A DNA stretch of 64,000 nt from contig NZ_KI535369.1 of the NCBI RefSeq assembly GCF_000160035.2, positions 311,733 to 375,732 of the forward strand, written 5' to 3'. Every line of letters begins with the position of its first letter. Position 1 is the stretch's first letter. Below the pieces are notes generated by a model. It was not told where the DNA came from. It worked only from the letters and a program-made list of their open reading frames with translations, and did no database searches. The DNA comes from Catonella morbi ATCC 51271. Its GTDB lineage: Bacteria > Bacillota > Clostridia > Lachnospirales > Lachnospiraceae. Of this stretch, positions 16,525 to 24,068 are shown one piece after another. The position numbers and the translations under genes were made by a program.

Positions 16525-18117
16525 ATGAAACACAGGAAAGCATTTCAAAGATTAGTTGGTTTGGGGGTTATTTTTGCAACCTCTCTTGCATTATTTTCCG
16601 GTAATGTGGGACAGTTTCATCGTTATACTACAGAGGCTGCGGTGAAAAAGTCAGAGGTTAAATTCTCCAAAGAAGCCGGCAAAGCTTATAAGAAGGTAGA
16701 GAGTCTGATTAGTAGCAGTGATATAAAGGATAACTTTGAAAGACTTACCAAGACCACAAGAGTAAGGGGAACCAAAGCAAATAAGGCAGCAGGCAAGTAT
16801 ATTTTTGATACTGTTAAGGGTTACGGCTATGATGTAAAATTTCAAAATTTTATAGGCTATGATGAGAAATTAACAGATATTCATGGTAATACAAATAAGA
16901 ATCAAAAAAAGGAAAAGGTACTTTTTAAGGGAAGGAATATAATTGTAAAAAGAAAAGAAGTAAATCCGCAGCTTAAGACAGTTGTATTTTCTGCAAGGTA
17001 TGATTCATATAAAGACAGTGTAGGTGCACTTGACAATGCCGGAGGAGTGGCAGCGTTAATGGAAATGGCAAGGGTTCTTGCAGATACAGAGCTCCCATAC
17101 AATCCTGAATTTGTATTCTTTGACTCAGAACACCTTAGACGAGGCTCCAGACACTATATTGCAAGCCTGTCAAAAGAGGAAAAAGAAAATCTTTACGGAG
17201 TAGTTAATATCAATTCCATAGGAAATAAAAAGCAGAGAAAGCAGATGTTCTTTGCATCTAAAGAAGATAAGAGTGAGCTTAAAAAGCAGTGCAAAAAGTA
17301 TTTTCCGGGAATAATAAATTATAAAAGTACTGAAACAGATGCCTCTACATTTATGGCTGAAAAAATTCCGACACTATGCTATTTTACCTATGATATCTTC
17401 TCCTCTTCAAAAGATATAAAGGCTGAGAACTATGTAAAGGAAAAGGATACTTCCTTGGTAGATATGGATACTCTTGTTTATGATACGGCATTTATAACAA
17501 CCTATGCGTATATGCTTAAGATTGGTAATGCTAAAGCAGGAAAATTAAATGATGCCTATCAATTTGTGAGCGATTCTTCGTTGAATGTATATATTGATAA
17601 TAAATTACAGGACAAAGTTCTGGAGTCTGAGCCGGGAGCGAATACTCCGACAATATTATTTGTGAATGATAAATACATAGGAGTTCTTTGCTTGAAAGGA
17701 ATTCTCATTTTTGACAGAAACAATGGGAAACTGCATACAGTGCTGAATACTGCCGGATTGGGCTTTAGTCGAACTCAGGGAGATGAGGCGATACTTGAAA
17801 AGACTGATAATAATTATCTGATACTTTATAAAGCCGGTGCAAGGAATGGATATGTATATTCATTTAAAGAGAATGCTCTTTCTAAGATTGACGATATTAC
17901 AAAGGTTAATATGAAAGCGGTTTTATATAAAGAACTTGATCAGGGAGAATATGAAAAGATATGTACTGCTATAGGAAACTGTGATATTCCAATAAAGTAT
18001 AAGAATAATTTTGTGGTTTTGAAATTTGGCGAGAATATCAAAAATTCATATGTATATGTGCTTGATGAGAAATTTGGTGAAATAATAAAATTTAAAATAG
18101 GTACTACAGAGCGCTAA
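16525..18117 (+). CDS. Secreted M28-peptidase-like protein, probably inactive
   Basis: A 530-residue protein with an N-terminal signal peptide (LVGLGVIFATSLALFSGNVG). Residues about 60-340 follow the M28 aminopeptidase fold: VVFSARYDS…GALDNAGG…FVFFDSEH…NINSIG. In active members these read AHYDS, DN, EE, NLDMIG and SDH. Here the first His is Arg, the second Glu of EE is His, the Asp after NL is Asn/Ser, and the SDH His is Ala; only the bridging Asp of DNAGG is kept. It is therefore likely a non-catalytic binding protein. The C-terminal 190 residues form a separate beta-rich domain. ATG 16525 follows RBS GGAGG at 16511; the TTG at 16510 is disfavoured. Confidence 0.75.
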   Translation: MKHRKAFQRLVGLGVIFATSLALFSGNVGQFHRYTTEAAVKKSEVKFSKEAGKAYKKVESLISSSDIKDNFERLTKTTRVRGTKANKAAGKYIFDTVKGYGYDVKFQNFIGYDEKLTDIHGNTNKNQKKEKVLFKGRNIIVKRKEVNPQLKTVVFSARYDSYKDSVGALDNAGGVAALMEMARVLADTELPYNPEFVFFDSEHLRRGSRHYIASLSKEEKENLYGVVNINSIGNKKQRKQMFFASKEDKSELKKQCKKYFPGIINYKSTETDASTFMAEKIPTLCYFTYDIFSSSKDIKAENYVKEKDTSLVDMDTLVYDTAFITTYAYMLKIGNAKAGKLNDAYQFVSDSSLNVYIDNKLQDKVLESEPGANTPTILFVNDKYIGVLCLKGILIFDRNNGKLHTVLNTAGLGFSRTQGDEAILEKTDNNYLILYKAGARNGYVYSFKENALSKIDDITKVNMKAVLYKELDQGEYEKICTAIGNCDIPIKYKNNFVVLKFGENIKNSYVYVLDEKFGEIIKFKIGTTER

Positions 18118-18190
18118 GAAATAAATCAAAAGATATTATTATAGATTATTCCCACTCATTTTTAGTAGAAGAATATATAGAAAAACTTTG

Positions 18191-18227
18191 TAAAACAGTA
18201 AATCAAATTGGTTTACTGTTTTCTTTT
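18191..18227 (+). terminator. Rho-independent terminator
   Basis: ACAGTAAA pairs with TTTACTGT with a T-rich tail. Almost identical to the terminator at 8080-8114, which lies just before the sigma operon; here too it is followed by sigma-gene sequence, so the block was copied together. Confidence 0.75.
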
Positions 18228-18235
18228 GCAAAAAT

Positions 18236-18300
18236 CAAAAAAATTTATTATCGGGCAGAGAAGCACGACTGTACGAAAACAATATCTTATGAGGATGTAT
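18236..18300 (+). pseudogene. Internal fragment of the ECF sigma gene
   Basis: TTATTATCGGGCAGAGAAGC followed by AAAACAATATCTTATGAGGATGTAT corresponds to bases 8560-8615 of the sigma gene. Joined directly to an AlbA_2 fragment. Confidence 0.65.
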
Positions 18301-18304
18301 ATAG

Positions 18305-18414
18305 AAATGATAAGTGGCAAGAATACATCCTATGACTCACAGATTTCAACGTATAAGGCAGAGAACTTTGCATTTTCAAAGTTTAGGGAACGATATAAAA
18401 AATGTACAAAATTA
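18305..18414 (+). pseudogene. Internal fragment of an AlbA_2 protein gene
   Basis: Encodes SGKNTSYDSQIS…ENFAFSKFRERYKK, matching RGKNTSYDSQIS…DFAFSKLRERYKK at bases 5872-5960 of the intact gene. About 36 codons survive. Confidence 0.65.
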
Positions 18415-18542
18415 AAGGGTGGTTAATAACAACTAAATGGAATGAAAATGTCTAAATGGACTTTGATTTTTTGTTCTAAAGGAAGTAATATAAATATAAG
18501 TTAGCTAATACTAACTATCAATTTATGACCGGAGGTACCGGA

Positions 18543-19526
18543 ATGAATTCAATCAGGACTTTGGGCGATAACGTAAAGGTTCTGGCACGGGACAAGAGCC
18601 ATGCCATTCTTGAAGTTAAAGATGATACCGGGGAGGGTGTCATGACGATATATACACCCTTTGCGGGAGTATATATAAATATTTGTGATATGCATATGCA
18701 ACGTTGCAAATCGGGCTTTCTTTTGGAGGAAAATGCAAATGTCATCTGTTTTGATTACTGCAAGGAGGGGCGGATTGAATTGGAGACTTCGGAGGGCAGT
18801 TACAGTGTACTTCAGGAAAAACAGCTTAGGATTGATGACCGCAGGTATCATAGCGGGCAAGTATTTATGCCGCTCAACCATTTCCATGGTATCAGTATTT
18901 ATTTGAATGTTGATCTTGCGCCACAGGGAATTACTGCGTTTATGCCGCAATTCTCTGCCAATATTCACCAGCTTAAAAGTAAGTTCTGCAAAGAAGGTGT
19001 TCCAAGTATTCTAAAAGACGATGTGGTGGTGGAAAGCATTATGGCGTGCTTATATAACCCTCCCACCAATATTGGTTCTGATTACTATAGACTTAAAATA
19101 CTTGAACTGATTCTATATCTTGATGCGGTGGAGATACAGGAAGGAAACCAAAAAGAAATCTGCTTTTTCCGCAGCCATGCCGACAAGCTTCGGGAGATTC
19201 ACACACAGATTACAGAAAATCTATCAGTACATTTTACAATCAGGGAATTATCTGAAGAATATGACATCCCGCAGACAGAACTCAAAATCAGCTTTAAGGA
19301 GATGTATGGGGATTCCATCTATTCTTACTTAAAAAGGTGTCGTATGAATACTGCGGCTTCTCTGCTGATAAAAAATCCGAACTTGAGCGTATCTGAGATT
19401 GCACATCTTGTCGGATATGAGACAACAGGGAAATTTGCTGCAGCATTTCGGCAAATCATCGGTACCACGCCTTTAAACTACCGTAAGTACCGTACAAAGC
19501 CAGCAGACAATTTGATCAATATATGA
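18543..19526 (+). CDS. AraC-family transcriptional regulator of ECF cluster 1
   Basis: A 327-residue regulator. The N-terminal two thirds is a ligand-sensing domain with a YbtA/PchR-like feel; the C-terminal AraC/XylS double HTH lies at about 215-320 (IRELSEEYDIPQTELKISFKEMYGDSIYSYLKRCRM, then VSEIAHLVGYETTGKFAAAFRQIIGTTPLNYRKY). Regulators of this branch often activate siderophore uptake genes by binding the metal chelate, which fits the YbtPQ-like transporters downstream; the ligand is inference. Start ATG 18543 has GGAGG 8 bp upstream. A pair of hairpins separates it from the S-component gene. Confidence 0.85.
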   Translation: MNSIRTLGDNVKVLARDKSHAILEVKDDTGEGVMTIYTPFAGVYINICDMHMQRCKSGFLLEENANVICFDYCKEGRIELETSEGSYSVLQEKQLRIDDRRYHSGQVFMPLNHFHGISIYLNVDLAPQGITAFMPQFSANIHQLKSKFCKEGVPSILKDDVVVESIMACLYNPPTNIGSDYYRLKILELILYLDAVEIQEGNQKEICFFRSHADKLREIHTQITENLSVHFTIRELSEEYDIPQTELKISFKEMYGDSIYSYLKRCRMNTAASLLIKNPNLSVSEIAHLVGYETTGKFAAAFRQIIGTTPLNYRKYRTKPADNLINI

Positions 19527-19594
19527 TACAAGGATTGTGAAAAGCGCAGCTGTAGCAATCCTGTATCAATGGGTGTCAAATACTTTTGACGCCC
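19525..19594 (+). promoter_or_regulatory. Two consecutive hairpins between araC-like gene and S component
   Basis: GATACAAGGATTG pairs with CAATCCTGTATC (19525-19567), and GGGTGTCAAA pairs with TTTGACGCCC (19571-19594). Neither has a T-run, so simple termination is unlikely; processing or control of downstream expression is possible. Confidence 0.5.
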
Positions 19595-19620
19595 ACATCA
19601 ATATATAGGAGGCTAAAGAA

Positions 19621-20217
19621 ATGATGAACCAAAATCGAAAACTGACAGGAAAAGATGTAATCACAATCGGTATCTATTCCGCAATCTACTTTGTGATGAA
19701 TTTTGCGGCAATGATGACGGGATTAATTCCCATACTCTGGATTTTACTTCCCGGAACTGTGGCAATACTCACAGGCATTCCATTTTTGCTGATGGTGGTA
19801 AAAGTTCCTAAGCCAGGAGCTGTCCTAATCATGGGTCTCATCACTGCTTTTTTGTATTTTGTTACAGGGCAGTTTACCGTCCTCATCCTGATTACGATGT
19901 TAATCGCCTGTGTTGTTTCAGAAGCCTACAGGTACATAACGAAATATAATCTTAAATTCAGTAATCTTGCGGTCGCTTTCATCTTGTTTGGCTACGGTAT
20001 GGCAGGGTCACCGCTTGCTTTATTTGTGTATCGTGAGAGCTTTCTGGCGCAGATTAGTGAGACTATGAGTCAAGAATACGTTGTAGCAATTTCTTCCTAT
20101 ATCACCACACCTATGTTGATCCTTTTGTTGGTTTCCCCGATTGCCGGCGGGTTCTTTGGTGCGCTGATTGCAGGAGGGATATTCAAAAAACATTTTAAGA
20201 AAGCCGGTATCGTCTAA
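19621..20217 (+). CDS. ECF transporter S component, MptD/Trep_Strep type (cluster 1)
   Basis: A 198-residue membrane protein with about six helices. The opening KLTGKDVITIGIYSAIYFVMNFAAMMTG and the ending AGGIFKKHFKKAGIV are characteristic of the Trep_Strep (TIGR02185) S-component family. S components bind the substrate and dock on EcfT. Paralogues are at 44844-45428 and 60144-60728. RBS AGGAGG precedes the ATG by 7 bp. Its stop is immediately followed by the EcfT start. The substrate of this S family is not established by sequence. Confidence 0.85.
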   Translation: MMNQNRKLTGKDVITIGIYSAIYFVMNFAAMMTGLIPILWILLPGTVAILTGIPFLLMVVKVPKPGAVLIMGLITAFLYFVTGQFTVLILITMLIACVVSEAYRYITKYNLKFSNLAVAFILFGYGMAGSPLALFVYRESFLAQISETMSQEYVVAISSYITTPMLILLLVSPIAGGFFGALIAGGIFKKHFKKAGIV

Positions 20218-20889
20218 ATGAGCTATAGGAAGCCTGACCCTCGCGCCGGCCTTTTCATTCTCCTGCTTGCCAACATAGGGATGTTCTTAGAAAGAATCGG
20301 CAGGCAGGGAAATGCTTTGACGGGGGTAATTATCGTAGTTCTCATTATGTATGGCTGCTCTAAAATTGCGGTAGGTGGAGCAGGATTTCTGGTGCTGTTA
20401 TATTGTCTGCAGACCTTTGTGCTTCCTGCATTGCCTATAGCTTTTACTGCCCTGTTTTCAGTATTTGTGAATATGACAAGACGGATGCTGCCCTGTCTTC
20501 TGACAGGGGCATTGTTAGTTAAGAAGTGCAGCGTCCATGAGTTTGTTGCCGCCTTGCGAAAAATGCATCTCCCTAAAAATCTTATTACTGCCATGGCTGT
20601 CACGGTTCGTTACTTTCCGGCTATTTCAGAAGAGGTTCGTCACATTAAGGATGCAATGAAGCTTCAGCGGATTCCGGTAGGAAGAAAAATAGAGTGTTAT
20701 CTGGTACCAATCATGCTTTCTGCAACAAAAACCGCAGAAGAACTCTCTGCGGCGGCATCAGTTAGGGGGATTGACAGTCCGAAAAAAAAGACCTGTGCGG
20801 TAGAAATCGGTTTCAGCTTGACAGATATTTTCTGTATGTTGTTTGTTGTCGTAGGAGTGGTTCTTATCTTGATATTTGTGAAAGGATAA
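20218..20889 (+). CDS. ECF transporter transmembrane component EcfT (CbiQ-like, cluster 1)
   Basis: A 223-residue CbiQ/EcfT protein with about five helices and the long cytoplasmic coupling helices typical of the family (RYFPAISEEVRHIKDAMKLQRI at about 123-144 and the second ARG-type motif AAASVRGIDSPKKK at about 175-188). These helices transmit ATP-driven movement from the ATPases to the S component. The start abuts the S-gene stop (TAAATG), and the next gene starts one base after its own stop, so the three are translated from one message. Confidence 0.85.
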   Translation: MSYRKPDPRAGLFILLLANIGMFLERIGRQGNALTGVIIVVLIMYGCSKIAVGGAGFLVLLYCLQTFVLPALPIAFTALFSVFVNMTRRMLPCLLTGALLVKKCSVHEFVAALRKMHLPKNLITAMAVTVRYFPAISEEVRHIKDAMKLQRIPVGRKIECYLVPIMLSATKTAEELSAAASVRGIDSPKKKTCAVEIGFSLTDIFCMLFVVVGVVLILIFVKG

Positions 20890-20890
20890 A

Positions 20891-22321
20891 ATGATTGAGC
20901 TTATTGATGTGAATTATAGAGTGGCCGAATATGCGATTTTGATAGGAATAAACTTGAAAATACACAAGGGTGAATGTATCCTCCTTGCAGGAGAAAGTGG
21001 CAGTGGCAAGACGACCTTAACGAAACTTATTAATGGATTGATTCCTCATTTCTATTCCAATGGGCTGCTTGGCGGAGGTGTATTTGTTCAGGGAGTTTTA
21101 GTGGCGGAAACTGAGATGTATAAGCTGGCGGAAAAAATAGGAAGTGTATTCCAAAACCCTAAATCGCAATTTTTTTATACGGATTCCTCTGCTGAAATTG
21201 CATTCGGACTGGAAAACCGCGGTGTTCCGCCGGAAAAGATTCGGCAGAGGATTGTGACAACAGCGAATGAATTAGGAATTGAAAATCTGCTTGGGCGTAA
21301 TATTTTCAAACTCTCAGGTGGAGAAAAGCAGATTATCGCACTTGCTTCGGCATATGCTGCAGAGCCGGAAATTTATGTACTCGACGAACCGTCCTCCAAT
21401 CTGGACAACGCATCTGTTGAGCGATTGAAGGAACTGCTTCACTATATTAAGGCGCAGGGGAAAACCGTGATTATTGCGGAGCATCGGCTGAATTATCTTA
21501 GGTCTGCCATGGACAGAGTCGTATATCTAAAAGACGGACGGATTATGCAGGAATTTACTGCGGCGCAGTTTCTTGCACTATCCGAAAGAGAGCGGATTTC
21601 GATGGGACTTCGCACCTTAAAAGAAACACGAATCACAATCCCTGAATGCACAGCCGTCAAAGGGGAACTTTGTATCGAAAGGATTATCAGCCGTTACACG
21701 AAACAGGAAATCAGCTTCGGGGCTTCTGCAGGAGATGTGATTGGAATTGTGGGAAGGAATGGAGCAGGAAAAACAACACTGTGCAAGATAATCTGCGGGT
21801 TGTTAAAGGAGCAATCAGGCACAGTCAGCTATCAGGGGAAAAAGTTGACAAGGAGGCAAAGACAGAGGCTCTGCGCCATGGTCATGCAGGATGTAAACCA
21901 TCAGTTATTTACAGATAGTGTTGTAGACGAATGTGAGCTGGCGGCACCGGACGCGTCGAAAGAAAAGATCGATAAACTTCTACAAGGATCTGATCTGCTT
22001 CCCTATAAGGAGGTGCATCCTGCTGTCCTGTCAGGAGGTCAACGTCAACGGCTGGCAGTATGCCAGACAGTGCTGTCGGGAAAAAAGGTAGTGATATTCG
22101 ATGAGCCGACAAGTGGGTTAGACTATACGCACATGATGCAGACAGGTGAGATCATTCAGAAGCTGTCCCACGAGGGATATATAGTTCTGGTAATTACACA
22201 TGATTATGAATTCCTGAACCTGGTCTGTCACAGTGTGATTCAATTAGGTGGGCAAGGTGCTGTGAAAGGGGGGATGCAGAGTGAAGAAGAAATGGAAGAA
22301 AAAGAGAAAAAACTGGTTTAG
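20891..22321 (+). CDS. ECF transporter fused ATPase EcfA-EcfA' (cluster 1)
   Basis: A 476-residue protein made of two ABC ATPase domains in tandem. Domain 1 has Walker A GESGSGKTT (about 34), signature LSGGEKQ (about 145) and Walker B YVLDEPSSNLD (about 165). Domain 2 has Walker A GRNGAGKTT (about 290), LSGGQRQR (about 380) and IFDEPTSGLD (about 400). Both sites look intact. In ECF importers the two ATPases are usually separate proteins; here one chain supplies both. Its 3' end overlaps the next gene by 41 bp. Confidence 0.88.
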   Translation: MIELIDVNYRVAEYAILIGINLKIHKGECILLAGESGSGKTTLTKLINGLIPHFYSNGLLGGGVFVQGVLVAETEMYKLAEKIGSVFQNPKSQFFYTDSSAEIAFGLENRGVPPEKIRQRIVTTANELGIENLLGRNIFKLSGGEKQIIALASAYAAEPEIYVLDEPSSNLDNASVERLKELLHYIKAQGKTVIIAEHRLNYLRSAMDRVVYLKDGRIMQEFTAAQFLALSERERISMGLRTLKETRITIPECTAVKGELCIERIISRYTKQEISFGASAGDVIGIVGRNGAGKTTLCKIICGLLKEQSGTVSYQGKKLTRRQRQRLCAMVMQDVNHQLFTDSVVDECELAAPDASKEKIDKLLQGSDLLPYKEVHPAVLSGGQRQRLAVCQTVLSGKKVVIFDEPTSGLDYTHMMQTGEIIQKLSHEGYIVLVITHDYEFLNLVCHSVIQLGGQGAVKGGMQSEEEMEEKEKKLV

Positions 22322-24068
22322 GACACTGCTGTCTTATGCAGATGGAAGGGAGCACAGGATGTGGCTTTCAGTTATCCTATCGATTGTCAGCATTGTGAGC
22401 GGACTAATTCCTTTTTACTGTGTTTACCGGATGGTTTATGCCTACATTGCAGGGTCGCTTGAAAACTCAGTCATTATCTTTTGGGGAGCAATCGGCGCTC
22501 TCGCCTATACGGTCAAAGTAGTTTGTTTTGGCTTTTCAACAGGCCTTTCACACTATGTTGCGTACTATGTTTTGGAGGGTTTGCGGCTTAAAATAGCAGA
22601 GGCTTTTTTGAAAGCTCCTATTGGAGAGGTGCAGGCGCATTCAATAGGGGAGATTAAAAATGTGATTGTAGACAGAATAGAGGAGATTGAGCCGCCTTTA
22701 GCTCACATGATCCCGGAGGGCAGCGGACATCTTGTACTTCCGGCAGTTAGTCTGATTGCGTTGTTCTTCATTGATTTCAGGGTGGCATTTGGTTCCCTGC
22801 TATCTCTTCCCATTGGCTTTGTGTTTATGCTGATTACCTTTGCAATCAGTGGAAAGAGCATGAAAAAGTATATGGAATCCAATGAGCGTTTGAACAGTGT
22901 GATTGTCGAATACATTGAGGGAATCGAGGTAATCAGGGCTTTTGGGAAGGCCGGCAGCAGTTATAAAAAATATGCCGACACTGTCCTTGAATACAAAGGA
23001 TTTGTAATCGATTGGATGAGGAACACCTGGGTGACAATGAAGCTCGCGTTTGTCTTCATGCCAGCTACACTTTTCGGTGTTGTTCCTATCAGCCTCTATC
23101 TGGTTTCCCGTGGCAGCCTTTCAGTATCTGAGATGACACTTGCTGTTATGTTAGCCCTGTCTATGGTCGTAAGTTTTGCAAAATTGGAAATTTTCGCCAA
23201 TAGTATACGGCAGATGAAATATACTGTAGATCAGATGGAAGCTTTCCTTAACATGACAAGATTGTCCGAACCGAAATCTGAAGCGACACTGGAGGGCGGG
23301 GATGTACACCTGAAAAATGTCCGCTTTTCCTACTCAGCAAAGAGCGGAGAAATCCTACACGGAATTAATCTCACACTTTCTGAGGGGAGCTATACCGCTC
23401 TGGTCGGTCCAAGCGGAGGGGGGAAATCCACCTTGGCAAGACTGATTGCGAGGTTTTGGGATGTTTGTGACGGAAGCATCGAAATAGGGGGAGTAGACAT
23501 ACGAAACATTCCTATCGCACAACTATCAGAGCTGGTGAGTTTTGTTACGCAGGATAATTTTCTGTTTCAGACTTCACTTAAAGAGAACATCCGCATTGGC
23601 AACCCTTTAGCAACGGATGAAGAGGTGATAGCTGCGGCAAAGAAAGCCTGCTGTGATGAGTTTATTTCAAAGCTGCCGAACGGATATGATACATCTGCAG
23701 GTGAAGCAGGAAAAAAACTTTCAGGCGGAGAAAAGCAGCGCATAGCCATTGCACGTATTATGCTGAAAAACGCACCGATTGTTATTTTGGATGAAGCCAC
23801 CGCTTTTACCGATCCGGAAAATGAGCACTTAATTCAACAGTCAATTTCGGAGCTCACAAAAGGAAAGACCCTTCTTGTCATTGCGCACCGGCTGTCCACG
23901 GTGAAAGACGCAGATAAGATTGTTGTTTTAAATGGTGGCATGGTAGAAGCCATAGGTACCCATGAGGAACTTTTGAAAGGTTCGCCACTCTATGAGAAAA
24001 TGTGGAGTGCGCACATTGGAGCAAAGGGTTGGACACTGCAAGGAAAGGAGGGCAAAGCCAATGTTTAG
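22281..24068 (+). CDS. ABC half-transporter A (YbtPQ-like, cluster 1)
   Basis: A 595-residue exporter-fold half-transporter. Membrane domain of six helices at about 25-310; nucleotide-binding domain at about 335-580 with GPSGGGKST (about 377), LSGGEKQR (about 477) and ILDEATAFTDPEN (about 497). It starts at a GTG with GGGGGG about 8 bp upstream, inside the 3' end of the ATPase gene, which couples their translation. With the next gene it forms a heterodimer. YbtP/YbtQ, which have this fold yet import iron-yersiniabactin, occur with AraC regulators in a similar way; similarity of function is inference. Confidence 0.85.
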   Translation: MKKKWKKKRKNWFRTLLSYADGREHRMWLSVILSIVSIVSGLIPFYCVYRMVYAYIAGSLENSVIIFWGAIGALAYTVKVVCFGFSTGLSHYVAYYVLEGLRLKIAEAFLKAPIGEVQAHSIGEIKNVIVDRIEEIEPPLAHMIPEGSGHLVLPAVSLIALFFIDFRVAFGSLLSLPIGFVFMLITFAISGKSMKKYMESNERLNSVIVEYIEGIEVIRAFGKAGSSYKKYADTVLEYKGFVIDWMRNTWVTMKLAFVFMPATLFGVVPISLYLVSRGSLSVSEMTLAVMLALSMVVSFAKLEIFANSIRQMKYTVDQMEAFLNMTRLSEPKSEATLEGGDVHLKNVRFSYSAKSGEILHGINLTLSEGSYTALVGPSGGGKSTLARLIARFWDVCDGSIEIGGVDIRNIPIAQLSELVSFVTQDNFLFQTSLKENIRIGNPLATDEEVIAAAKKACCDEFISKLPNGYDTSAGEAGKKLSGGEKQRIAIARIMLKNAPIVILDEATAFTDPENEHLIQQSISELTKGKTLLVIAHRLSTVKDADKIVVLNGGMVEAIGTHEELLKGSPLYEKMWSAHIGAKGWTLQGKEGKANV

